From assembly GCF_900143065.1 (NCBI RefSeq), contig NZ_FRCX01000007.1:186001-250000 (forward strand): 64,000 bases of DNA, given 5' to 3'. The number at the start of each line of letters is the position of its first letter. The stretch's first letter is position 1. This stretch comes from Duganella sacchari (lineage in GTDB: Bacteria > Pseudomonadota > Gammaproteobacteria > Burkholderiales > Burkholderiaceae_D). Positions 1 through 7,434 of the stretch are shown one piece after another. The notes under the pieces were generated by a model. It was given only the letters and a program-made list of their open reading frames with translations. It ran no database searches and had not been told where the DNA came from. Made by a program: the position numbers and the translations under genes.

Positions 1-59
1 AAAGAGAGAAATGTAGTTGCATGGGCTCGTGACCCGGTTCTGCAAGAAGGTGAGCGTGC

Positions 60-65
60 TAAAAT
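60..65 (+). promoter_or_regulatory. Possible -10 element upstream of hemC
   Basis: TAAAAT (5/6 to TATAAT) lies 70 bases before the TTG start, with a poor -35 candidate TTCTGC at 38-43 (16-base spacer). The whole segment 1-130 is AT-richer than the gene, as expected of a leader. Weak evidence; the upstream gene is outside the window. Confidence 0.25.
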
Positions 66-135
66 TTGTGATCTTAAACACGCGCGTGTTACTGGCTTGC
101 GCCGGTTAGCGTCAGCTACAGCGAAAGAACTGGTT

Positions 136-1179
136 TTGAAAACATCCGAATTGGGTTTGCCACAACCTCAGAATCCCCCGTCCAGATTAGTGATCGCATC
201 CCGTGAGAGCCGTCTTGCCATGTGGCAGGCCGAGCACGTACGCGAACGCTTGACAATATTATATCCGCAGTGCGATGTCAAAATTGTCGGCATGACGACG
301 CGCGGCGACCAGATTCTGGACCGCACCCTGTCCAAGGTCGGCGGCAAGGGTCTGTTTGTTAAAGAACTTGAAGTGGCGATGGCCGAAGGCCGCGCCGACC
401 TGGCCGTGCACTGCCTCAAGGACATGCCGATGGAGCTGCCGGAAGGCTTCCTGATGGCAGCCGTGCTGGAGCGCGAAGATGCGCGCGACGCCTTTGTCTC
501 CAATGATTACGCGTCGCTGGACGCGCTGCCGGCCGGCGCGATTGTCGGCACCAGCAGCCTGCGCCGCCAGGCGCTGATCGCCGCGCGCTACCCGCAGCTG
601 GTGATCAAGCCGCTGCGCGGCAACCTCGATACCCGCCTGGGCAAGCTGGACCGTGGCGAGTATGCCGCCATCATCCTGGCTGCGGCCGGCCTCAAGCGCC
701 TGGGCCTGGCGGCGCGCATCCGCTCGCTGCTGGATGCGGACGTCAGCCTGCCGGCGCCTGGCCAGGGCACGCTGGCGCTGGAAGTGCCGCTGCGTGATGA
801 CGGCCTGGACCTGGTGTCGATCCTGGCGCCGCTGCACCACACGCCCAGCGCGCTGGTGTCGATTGCCGAGCGCAAGGTGTCGCAAGTATTTGGCGGCAGC
901 TGCCAGGTGCCGCTGGCTTCGTATGCGACCATCACCGGCGACCAGATGCATCTGCGCGCCATGGTGGCCACGCCGGATGGCCAGCGCATGATCAGCGCCG
1001 AAGCGCGTGGTCCTGCCGAGAGCGCGGAGGCACTGGGCCTGCAGGTGGCCGAGCTGCTGCGCGCGCAGGATGCGGTTGGCATTCTGTCGGCCTGCCTCAG
1101 CGAAGCGGCGCAGGCGGACGACGATGCCCGCTCCGCCGAGCTGGCAGCCGATGCGGCCAAGCCGCCTGGCAACGCCTGA
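136..1179 (+). CDS. hemC: Hydroxymethylbilane synthase (porphobilinogen deaminase)
   Basis: Polymerises four porphobilinogen molecules into hydroxymethylbilane in the cytosol, an early step of tetrapyrrole synthesis. The family signature GTSSLRRQ is present, and so is the cofactor loop GGSCQVPLA, in which C256 would carry the dipyrromethane cofactor. The catalytic-Asp motif reads HCLKDMP (D96); most relatives have HSLKD or HSMKD, so Ser is replaced by Cys at 93. The first in-frame ATG lies well inside the conserved core. I therefore chose TTG at 136, giving 347 residues, as the most likely start; TTG at 97 is an alternative. The same frame stays open to base 1, but those codons have low third-position GC and look non-coding. 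First gene of a hemC-hemD-hemX-hemY operon. Identity is certain, start is not. Confidence 0.95.
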   Translation: MKTSELGLPQPQNPPSRLVIASRESRLAMWQAEHVRERLTILYPQCDVKIVGMTTRGDQILDRTLSKVGGKGLFVKELEVAMAEGRADLAVHCLKDMPMELPEGFLMAAVLEREDARDAFVSNDYASLDALPAGAIVGTSSLRRQALIAARYPQLVIKPLRGNLDTRLGKLDRGEYAAIILAAAGLKRLGLAARIRSLLDADVSLPAPGQGTLALEVPLRDDGLDLVSILAPLHHTPSALVSIAERKVSQVFGGSCQVPLASYATITGDQMHLRAMVATPDGQRMISAEARGPAESAEALGLQVAELLRAQDAVGILSACLSEAAQADDDARSAELAADAAKPPGNA

Positions 1180-1186
1180 TGTGCGG

Positions 1187-1966
1187 ATGACCGGCGCCGT
1201 CGTCATCACCCGTCCCCTGGCGCAAGCCGCGCCGCTGGCGGCCCGCGTGAGCGCGCTGGGCCGCACGGTGGAGGTGCTGCCGTTGCTGGAAATTGCGCCG
1301 CTGCCGGACCAGACCGCGCTGCAGGCGGCGCTGGCGCGGCTGCATGAGTATGCGCTGGTGGCGTTTGTGTCGCCCAATGCAGTGGATGCGGCGTTTGCGC
1401 ATATCCGCCACTGGCCGGCCGGCGTGACCGCGGCCGTGGTGGGCGAGGGCAGCCGCGCGGCACTGGCGGCGCACGGCGTCGCCGACATTGTCAGCCCGGC
1501 CGACAGCGCCCACAGCGACTCCGAACATTTGCTGCAGACGCTGGACCTGGCCGCGCTGCAAGGCAAACCCGTGCTCATCATCCGTGGTGAAAGCGGCCGC
1601 GAGCTCATGGGCGATGGCCTGCGCCAGGCCGGCGCGCTGGTGGAGGTGGTGCCCGCCTACCGCCGTTCGGTGCCGGCACTGACGCCCGGCCTGGCGGCCA
1701 CGCTGCGCCGTTTGCTGGCGCAGCAAAACGACTGGATCATCACCAGTTCCGAGGCCTTGCGCGGTCTGGTCGGTCTCCTGCAGCAAATTGACTTGCAACA
1801 CCCTGACGCAATGCAGCACAATAGCGTTGTAGCGATGCAACATCAGCACCTGATTGTGCCACATACCCGTATTGCCGAAACGGCAAATAATTTAGGATTT
1901 TCCAAGCTGACGCTCACCGGATCAGGCGACGAACGCCTGCTGGCCGCGTTACAATCATGCCTATGA
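1187..1966 (+). CDS. hemD: Uroporphyrinogen-III synthase
   Basis: Closes hydroxymethylbilane into uroporphyrinogen III with inversion of ring D. The 259-residue product shows the two-lobed HemD pattern: an opening VVITRPLAQA strand, FVSPNAVDAAF near residue 62, VLIIRGESGRE in the middle and DWIITSSEALRGL in the second lobe. Sequence conservation in this family is poor, so position right after hemC supports the call. ATG at 1187 begins 7 bases after the hemC stop; GTG at 1181 is a possible alternative. The stop overlaps the next start, so translation with hemX is probably coupled. Confidence 0.92.
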   Translation: MTGAVVITRPLAQAAPLAARVSALGRTVEVLPLLEIAPLPDQTALQAALARLHEYALVAFVSPNAVDAAFAHIRHWPAGVTAAVVGEGSRAALAAHGVADIVSPADSAHSDSEHLLQTLDLAALQGKPVLIIRGESGRELMGDGLRQAGALVEVVPAYRRSVPALTPGLAATLRRLLAQQNDWIITSSEALRGLVGLLQQIDLQHPDAMQHNSVVAMQHQHLIVPHTRIAETANNLGFSKLTLTGSGDERLLAALQSCL

Positions 1967-3117
1967 ACGATTTGCCTACCTTACCTGATCCAGCGGTCTC
2001 GACCGCCAAAGCCGCCGAGACTCCGCCGCCTGCGCCGCCATCGGCCCAGCCAGAACCGAGTCTGCTCGACACCCTGCAACAGCCGCAAATGCTGCTGGTG
2101 GGGATCGTGGTGCTCACCATTCTGCTGGCTGGCCAGACCTGGTCGTCGCACGCGCGCGTCAACAAGCTGCGTGAAGAAATGGCCCTGCGCCTGCAAAAAG
2201 GCGATGCCTCCAACGCCGATACCGGCAACCTGGTGCGCAATGTGCAGGAAAGTACCAAGGAGCTGCAAGGCAAGGTCGCCCTGTTGGAAAGCAAGCAGCT
2301 GGAAGCGCAGAGCCAGCAACTGGCGCTGGAACAGCTGTATCAGGACCTGTCCAAGAACCGCGACGAGTGGGCGCTGACCGAGATCGAGCAAGTGCTGTCG
2401 ACTGCGTCGCAGCAGCTGCAGCTGGCCGGCAACGTGCCGGGCGCGCTGATCGCGCTGCAAAATGCGGACCGCAGCCTGTCGCGTTCGGACAAGCCGCAAT
2501 TCATTACCATTCGCCGTGCGATTGCGCGCGATACCGACAAGCTCAAGGCGCTGCCGAGCGTGGATTCGGTGGGCGTGGCACTACGTCTGGATAACGCGAT
2601 TGCGCAAATCGATACGCTGCCGATGCTGTCGGACGAGAAGCCGACGCTGCCGGCGCCGCCTGAGAAAAAGCTCAAGACCAAGATCGTGCACGGCAAGGAT
2701 GGCAAGCCGGTCAAGGTGGAAGAGACCACCAGCCCATGGCTGCAAGCGCTGCAGGATGGCTGGAATGGTTGGAGCAGCGAGATGTGGACCGATGTGCGCC
2801 AGCTGATCCGCGTGCGCAATGTGGAAACGCCGGATGCGCTGATGCTGTCGCCGACCCAGGCCTACTTCCTGCGCGAGAATCTGAAGCTGCGCCTGCTGAA
2901 TGCACGCATGGCGCTGCTGTCGCGTAATGAAGGCGCTTTCCGTGCCGACCTGATCGCGGCGCAGGAAGCGTTGACCAAGTACTTCGACACGCGCGCCCGT
3001 TCCACCCAGACCGTGCAGGGACTGCTGCGCCAGGTACAAAGCAGCAATCTCGCGATCGAGATGCCGACCCTGTCGGACAGCCTGAACGCGGTGCGTAACT
3101 ACAAAGCGAAGCCATAA
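1957..3117 (+). CDS. hemX: HemX-like membrane protein of the haem operon
   Basis: A 386-residue inner-membrane protein of the HemX family (often mislabelled uroporphyrinogen-III methyltransferase, whose catalytic domain it lacks). A proline-rich cytoplasmic N-terminus is followed by one membrane helix at about residues 45-61, then a long periplasmic region with coiled-coil character (EL, LQ and LES runs around 70-130). Start ATG 1957 overlaps the end of hemD by 10 bases; a second ATG at 1963 is equally possible. Its biochemical role in haem synthesis is not settled; a scaffold for neighbouring Hem proteins is a common suggestion. Confidence 0.88.
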   Translation: MPMNDLPTLPDPAVSTAKAAETPPPAPPSAQPEPSLLDTLQQPQMLLVGIVVLTILLAGQTWSSHARVNKLREEMALRLQKGDASNADTGNLVRNVQESTKELQGKVALLESKQLEAQSQQLALEQLYQDLSKNRDEWALTEIEQVLSTASQQLQLAGNVPGALIALQNADRSLSRSDKPQFITIRRAIARDTDKLKALPSVDSVGVALRLDNAIAQIDTLPMLSDEKPTLPAPPEKKLKTKIVHGKDGKPVKVEETTSPWLQALQDGWNGWSSEMWTDVRQLIRVRNVETPDALMLSPTQAYFLRENLKLRLLNARMALLSRNEGAFRADLIAAQEALTKYFDTRARSTQTVQGLLRQVQSSNLAIEMPTLSDSLNAVRNYKAKP

Positions 3118-3119
3118 CC

Positions 3120-4316
3120 ATGCGTTTATTCCTCTGGCTCGTCGCCATGATGGCCGCCGCCATCGGCATTGCCGTGACGGCGCGTTTTAATCCGGGCAAC
3201 GTGGTGCTGTTCTATCCGCCGCACCGTATTGACCTGTCGCTGAACTTCTTCGTGGTGCTGGAAGTGGCCGCGTTTGCCGTGCTCTACATCCTGATCCGCG
3301 CCTTCCGGGCAACGGTCAAGATGCCGGGCAAGGTGGCCGCCTACCGTCAGCAAAAGCGCGAGCGCGACGGCAACAAGGGCTTGCGTGAAGCGCTCAAGGC
3401 CTTGTTTGAAGGCCGTTTCGGCCATGCCGAGAAGGCCGCGCTGCGGGCTTCCGAACTGCCGGAAAATGTGGGCGTGGCAGCGCTGATCGGCGCCCGCGCG
3501 GCGCACCGCATGCGCCAGTCGGCCCGCCGTGACAACTGGCTCAACAAGCTGGTCGACGACAATACGCTCAAGACCGCGCGCCTGATGACCATGACGGAAC
3601 TGCTGGTCGACGACCATCAGCCGGAACTGGCGCTGGAAGCGGTGCGTGAGCTGAACGCCAGCGGCACGCGCCATATTCATGCGCTGCAAATGTCGCTGAA
3701 GGCGCAGCAGCAGGCCAAGAACTGGCCGGAAGTGCTGCGTCTGGTACGTTCGCTGGACAAGCACCGCGCGCTGCACCCGGCGCTGTCGTCGCGCCTGCGC
3801 GAGCTGGCGTATGACGATCTGCTGGCCGATGCCAGCCATGATGCGGAATCGCTGATGCGTGTATGGTCGACGGTGCCGAATGCCGACCGCATCAAGCCGT
3901 ATGTGGCTTGCCGTGCCGCCAGCGCGCTCAACGCGCGTGGCCTGCATGACGAGGCGCGCCTGGTGGCGGAAGAATCGCTGGCGGCGGACTGGGATGACCG
4001 CGTGATCCGCGCCTACCGTGAAGCGGCCGCGCCAGCCGGTTCGGCGGCGTTGCTGATGCAGATCGAGCATTGCGAGAACTGGGCGCATGCGCGTCCAACT
4101 GATGCCGAGCTGGCGTTGACGCTGGGTTCGCTGTGCCTGAAGCAGAAACTGTGGGGCAAGGCCCAGCGTCATCTGGAGCAGGCCTTGTCGGACGCTTCCG
4201 ATCCCCGCATGGTGCGTGAATCCCACCTCAAGCTGGCGCAGATGCATGAAGCGCTGGGGCAGGAAGAAGAAGCTGCCAACCACTACCGCCAGTGCGCACT
4301 GGCGACGATCCTCTAA
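3120..4316 (+). CDS. hemY: HemY-like TPR membrane protein
   Basis: 398-residue protein of the proteobacterial HemY family, unrelated to the protoporphyrinogen oxidase also called HemY. Two N-terminal membrane helices (about 2-22 and 41-61) flank the conserved FNPGNVVLFYPPHRIDLSLN segment seen in the family, and the remainder is helical with TPR-like repeats, for example the stretch ending LKLAQMHEALGQEEEAANHY. It starts two bases after the hemX stop, so the four genes form one operon, closed by a hairpin at 4324-4349. Thought to act at the inner membrane in a haem-synthesis complex. Confidence 0.9.
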   Translation: MRLFLWLVAMMAAAIGIAVTARFNPGNVVLFYPPHRIDLSLNFFVVLEVAAFAVLYILIRAFRATVKMPGKVAAYRQQKRERDGNKGLREALKALFEGRFGHAEKAALRASELPENVGVAALIGARAAHRMRQSARRDNWLNKLVDDNTLKTARLMTMTELLVDDHQPELALEAVRELNASGTRHIHALQMSLKAQQQAKNWPEVLRLVRSLDKHRALHPALSSRLRELAYDDLLADASHDAESLMRVWSTVPNADRIKPYVACRAASALNARGLHDEARLVAEESLAADWDDRVIRAYREAAAPAGSAALLMQIEHCENWAHARPTDAELALTLGSLCLKQKLWGKAQRHLEQALSDASDPRMVRESHLKLAQMHEALGQEEEAANHYRQCALATIL

Positions 4317-4323
4317 ACGAATA

Positions 4324-4349
4324 GCCGGTCTCTACCGGCCATTTTTCTT
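4324..4349 (+). terminator. Rho-independent terminator of the hem operon
   Basis: A perfect 6-bp stem GCCGGT/ACCGGC with a CTCT loop starts 8 bases after the hemY stop and is followed by A and five T. On the opposite strand it overlaps the stop codon of the small gene 4332-4457. Confidence 0.85.
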
Positions 4350-4457
4350 GTCCGGGTACTTTTTCTTCATATATCGATGCAGCCAGATTGGCGCGGCTAC
4401 ACAAGTGGTGAGATGAACTACCAGGATGATGTAAAGATAAATATCCAGTGGCCTCAT
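4332..4457 (-). CDS. 41-residue single-pass membrane peptide
   Basis: Its ATG overlaps the TGA of the upstream membrane-protein gene (ATGA arrangement at 4457-4454), a strong sign of translational coupling. The translation starts MRPLDIYLYIILVVHLTTC, with one hydrophobic helix over residues 6-26, and ends in a basic tail (HRYMKKKYPDKKNGR). This is a plausible topology with a cytoplasmic C-terminus. Too small for family assignment, and I do not recognise it. It shares the low GC of its partner, so the two probably arrived together. Its stop lies inside the hem-operon terminator hairpin. Confidence 0.5.
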   Translation of the reverse strand: MRPLDIYLYIILVVHLTTCVAAPIWLHRYMKKKYPDKKNGR

Positions 4458-4852
4458 TCAGGCCTCCGCTTGGCAATGTGGAATAGCGTGAGACCGCTTA
4501 TCGCTGAGCCTACGCATAGGATGATACTGATTGGTATGACAGACGGGGCGTTAATTAGTTCCCGGTTTCGTTCACTTAGTGTGGTGAGCGTGTAAAGCGC
4601 CCCATAGCACGTAACAAATAATATCGATATTACATTCAGCAGCGCGCGGATTGCCGATTCGTGCATCATTAGATGCTCCGTCTCATTCAGTATAGATATG
4701 TGTATCACGAGGCCAAGTGTAATGAAGTCGGCTGCAGTCAGCGGGTCTACCTTGCCAGATGAGGTGATCGCCCACGTCAATAGCCTGGTTAAGATGGGGA
4801 TGATGCCAACCAGAATAGTGTGAATCAACCATTTGTTGTTTGAGGTAATCAT
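4454..4852 (-). CDS. Hypothetical multi-pass membrane protein of low GC
   Basis: 132 residues with about four hydrophobic segments: roughly 8-28, 40-55, 68-90 and 103-123. The tail is basic (HIAKRRPE). No family recognised. Base composition differs clearly from its neighbours: the row 4501-4560 counts 28 G+C in 60, while flanking genes are above 60%, and rare codons such as ATA and TTA occur. No good ribosome-binding site is visible before ATG 4852. It is coupled to the 41-residue gene downstream. Lies between the hem operon and the persulfide dioxygenase gene, which looks like an insertion into a conserved region. Confidence 0.65.
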   Translation of the reverse strand: MITSNNKWLIHTILVGIIPILTRLLTWAITSSGKVDPLTAADFITLGLVIHISILNETEHLMMHESAIRALLNVISILFVTCYGALYTLTTLSERNRELINAPSVIPISIILCVGSAISGLTLFHIAKRRPE

Positions 4853-4921
4853 GAGCGGGCTTCGGTGCGGGCGCGAAACCTCCAGTCTAGGGAGGTCTGC
4901 GCGCCGCGCTGTTGAGGCGGC

Positions 4922-5986
4922 TCAGGCGGGGTCGGATTCGACCGGGTAGCCTTCGATTTTCCAGCGCAGCATGCCGCCGGCCAGGTTGGCGACTTTGTTG
5001 AAGCCGGCCTTGGTCAGCAGCACGCTCGCCTGGGCGGAACGGACGCCGGAACGACAGACCGCCACAATCGGACGCTCGCGGTCGAACTCGCCCATGCGCT
5101 CCGTCAGCTGCGACAGCGGCACCAGCGTGGCGCCGTGCAGATGGCCCAGGCGGTCGATGAACTCGGGCGCTTCGCGCACATCGACGATCTGCACATTTTT
5201 CTGCTGCTCCAGCAAGCCCATCGGCTCGATTTCCCACACGCCGCTAAAGCGCAGGGTCAGCGGCGCCCAGTCCGGCGTATCGGTCGGCGCATCGCCTTCC
5301 GGCTTGCCGCAGCGCAGATTGGCCGGCACGGCCACCGCCATCTGCTTGGGATGCGGCAGGTTGAGATTGTTCATATGGCCGGTGAAGTCGCCCACATCCA
5401 CATCGCCACCAAGGCGCGGATTGTAGCGGCGCTCTTCGGCCACACTGGTGACGGTGATGCCGCGGTAGTCGTGGGCCGGATACAGCAGGCATGACGGCGG
5501 CAGCGTCAGGATCTGTTCATGCACCGAGGCGAACAGCTGCTGCGGGCTGCCTTGCTGGAAATCGGTACGGCCGCAGCCGCGGATCAGCAGGCTGTCGCCG
5601 GTGAAAGCCATGCTGTCGTCATCCAGCACATAGGTCAGGCAGCCGCTGGTATGGCCCGGCGTGGCGCGCACAGTCAGGTGGCGCTGGCCAAAATTGATAC
5701 GGTCGCCATGGCGCAGCGGTTTATCGACCTCGGCCGCACCCGCCGCTTCGGATAGGGCAATCGCACTGCCGCAGCGCTGGCGCAGACGCCAGGCGCCGGT
5801 GACGTGGTCGGCATGCACGTGGGTGTCCAGGCTGGACACCAGCTTCAACCCCAGCTCCTGCAACAGCGCCAGATCGCGCGGCACTTGCTCGTAGACCGGG
5901 TCGATCAGCACGGCTTCGCCGCTGTCACCCAGCAGGTAGGTATAGGTGGAGGAGCTTGGATCGAACAGTTGGCGGAAAATCATCAT
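4922..5986 (-). CDS. Persulfide dioxygenase-rhodanese fusion (PRF type)
   Basis: 354 residues with two modules. Residues 1-240 are a metallo-beta-lactamase fold of the ETHE1 kind, with THVHADHVTG (H56, H58, D60, H61), GHTSGC (H112), FTGDSLLIRGCGRTD (D131) and PAHDY (H172). Spacing of H56, H112 and D131 equals that of the ETHE1 iron ligands (56 and 19 residues apart). Residues 255-350 are a rhodanese domain with active-site loop CRSGVRS (C311). The ETHE1 part oxidises glutathione persulfide to sulfite, and the rhodanese part exchanges sulfane sulfur with thiosulfate; fused versions are known from Burkholderiales. Cytosolic, sulfide detoxification. Start at the MM pair (5986 or 5983). Confidence 0.9.
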   Translation of the reverse strand: MMIFRQLFDPSSSTYTYLLGDSGEAVLIDPVYEQVPRDLALLQELGLKLVSSLDTHVHADHVTGAWRLRQRCGSAIALSEAAGAAEVDKPLRHGDRINFGQRHLTVRATPGHTSGCLTYVLDDDSMAFTGDSLLIRGCGRTDFQQGSPQQLFASVHEQILTLPPSCLLYPAHDYRGITVTSVAEERRYNPRLGGDVDVGDFTGHMNNLNLPHPKQMAVAVPANLRCGKPEGDAPTDTPDWAPLTLRFSGVWEIEPMGLLEQQKNVQIVDVREAPEFIDRLGHLHGATLVPLSQLTERMGEFDRERPIVAVCRSGVRSAQASVLLTKAGFNKVANLAGGMLRWKIEGYPVESDPA

Positions 5987-6064
5987 TCACATTCCGAATA
6001 AGAACATGCTCCATCATAACAAATGTTCAATGGTGTTGCGCCGCACAAGCGGCCCTGACTTCGC

Positions 6065-6070
6065 TATAAT
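6065..6070 (+). promoter_or_regulatory. -10 element of the ppa promoter
   Basis: Perfect TATAAT 37 bases before the ppa start. No good -35 is present at 16-18 bases; TTGCGC at 6036-6041 is too far (23 bases). Confidence 0.4.
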
Positions 6071-6107
6071 ATTGCGGTTAAACACAGCCGTCATATAAGG
6101 AAATCCC

Positions 6108-6647
6108 ATGAGCTTGAACAAAGTGTCCTCCGGCAAAGACCTGCCGAACGATTTCAACGTCATCATCGAAATCCCGATGAACGCCGATCCGATCAAGTAT
6201 GAAGTAGACAAGGAATCGGGCGCGATCTTCGTCGACCGTTTCATGGGTACCGCGATGCACTACCCATGCAACTACGGCTACGTGCCGAACACCCTGTCGC
6301 TGGACGGTGATCCGGTTGACGTGCTGGTCATCACCCCGTTCCCGCTGATCCCAGGCGTGGTGGTGCGCTGCCGTCCGATTGGCGTGCTGAAAATGACCGA
6401 TGAATCCGGTGAAGACGCCAAAGTGCTGGCCGTACCAGTCGACAAAGTACTGTCGATCTACAGCCACTGGCAGAAGCCGGAAGACCTGAACGAACTGCGC
6501 CTGCGCCAGATCCAGCACTTCTTCGAGCACTACAAAGATCTGGAAAAAGGCAAATGGGTCAAGATCGACGGCTGGTACGGTCCTGAAGAAGCCAAGCAGG
6601 AAATCCTGGCTGGCGTCGCCAACTACGAAAAAGACGTCGCCAAGTAA
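6108..6647 (+). CDS. ppa: Inorganic pyrophosphatase, family I
   Basis: Hydrolyses pyrophosphate to two phosphates, pulling biosynthetic reactions forward; soluble, magnesium dependent. The 179-residue length is typical of bacterial family I enzymes. The metal-binding signature DGDPVDVLV is at about 66-74, and YPCNYGYVPNT, preceded by the family's GAIFVDRFM strand, lies at 46-63. ATG 6108 is preceded by AAGGAAA at a suitable distance. Single gene with its own -10 and a strong terminator. Identity essentially certain. Confidence 0.97.
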   Translation: MSLNKVSSGKDLPNDFNVIIEIPMNADPIKYEVDKESGAIFVDRFMGTAMHYPCNYGYVPNTLSLDGDPVDVLVITPFPLIPGVVVRCRPIGVLKMTDESGEDAKVLAVPVDKVLSIYSHWQKPEDLNELRLRQIQHFFEHYKDLEKGKWVKIDGWYGPEEAKQEILAGVANYEKDVAK

Positions 6648-6651
6648 GAAA

Positions 6652-6706
6652 AAAGCCCTGTGGCCATGCGGCGCTCTTAAGCGCTGCGGCCCACAGGGCT
6701 GGTTTT
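6652..6706. terminator. Bidirectional terminator between ppa and the Crp-like gene
   Basis: A long stem, AGCCCTGTGG paired with CCACAGGGCT (6654-6663 with 6691-6700), encloses a second small hairpin GCGCTCTTAAGCGC. TTTT follows on the plus strand and the run of A before it gives six T on the minus strand. It serves the two convergent genes ppa and 6705-7352. Confidence 0.85.
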
Positions 6707-7352
6707 ATGCCCGCCGCGCTTCGCCCGCCGTCGCCTCTGCTTCGGCTTCACGGCGCAGGCGCGACATGTACTGCGGCGTAATGCCCAGGTACGAAGCAAT
6801 CGCGCGCTGCGAAATGCGCGCTTCCAGACCCGGATACTCTTCACGGAAGGCTGCCAGCCTTTCCTGCGCCGACGTTTCGCCGCAGTTGTAGGCGCGCTGC
6901 GCCAGCGACTGCAAGCCTGCCATGGCGATGTTCAGGTGGTAGTGCTGCATCACCTCATGCTGCGCGCGCAGTTCGCACGCCAGTTTCCAGTCCAGGGTAA
7001 AGCCATGGATAGGCGTCTCGGCAATCAGGAACTGCACGGCCGCCTGGCCGTTTTCGCCGTTGATCAGATCGGTCAGGGTCGTGGCTGACTCGCCCTCGCG
7101 GTAGAAGCGCAGGGTCATTTCCACGCCATCGCGGTTGAAGAAGCCGCTGCGGGCCACGCCGCTGGCCAGCCAATGCACTTGCGTGGCCGGCACGCCGGCG
7201 CGCTGCAGGTATTCCCCCTTGCGTACATGGAATGGTTTGGCGATGGTTGCCAGGATGTTGGTCACGTTGGTGTACGACTCGTCGCTGACATCGATCCGCT
7301 TCATGGTGGCGGATTTAAAGCGGTTACGCTGTTTTATAAAATCTGCATTCAT
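6705..7352 (-). CDS. Crp/Fnr-family transcriptional regulator
   Basis: 215 residues: an N-terminal cyclic-nucleotide-binding-like beta roll (residues about 25-130, with FHVRKGEYLQRAGVPATQVHWLASG split over the usual strands), a linker helix, and a C-terminal winged helix containing ISQRAIASYLGITPQYMSRL, the recognition helix of the family. There is no cysteine cluster for an iron-sulfur centre. The ligand is not predictable from sequence. I chose ATG 7352; ATG 7304 (MKRIDVS) would give 199 residues. An upstream extension would overlap the neighbouring acyltransferase and was refused. Ends in a shared terminator with ppa. Confidence 0.85.
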   Translation of the reverse strand: MNADFIKQRNRFKSATMKRIDVSDESYTNVTNILATIAKPFHVRKGEYLQRAGVPATQVHWLASGVARSGFFNRDGVEMTLRFYREGESATTLTDLINGENGQAAVQFLIAETPIHGFTLDWKLACELRAQHEVMQHYHLNIAMAGLQSLAQRAYNCGETSAQERLAAFREEYPGLEARISQRAIASYLGITPQYMSRLRREAEAEATAGEARRA

Positions 7353-7434
7353 ACTGTTTTTGCCACACTCCCCGAAAACTAATAGTAGGCTTACGGCCTC
7401 TATTGTAACCTCGTACGGGTTTCCCTGATGAAGT

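Noticed and set aside
1..135. hemC frame open to the left edge
   Set aside because: Codons have low third-position GC and the translation matches nothing in HemC; the conserved protein starts after residue 136/3. Treated as leader DNA.
6036..6041. TTGCGC as -35 for ppa
   Set aside because: It is 23 bases from the TATAAT, outside the workable range.
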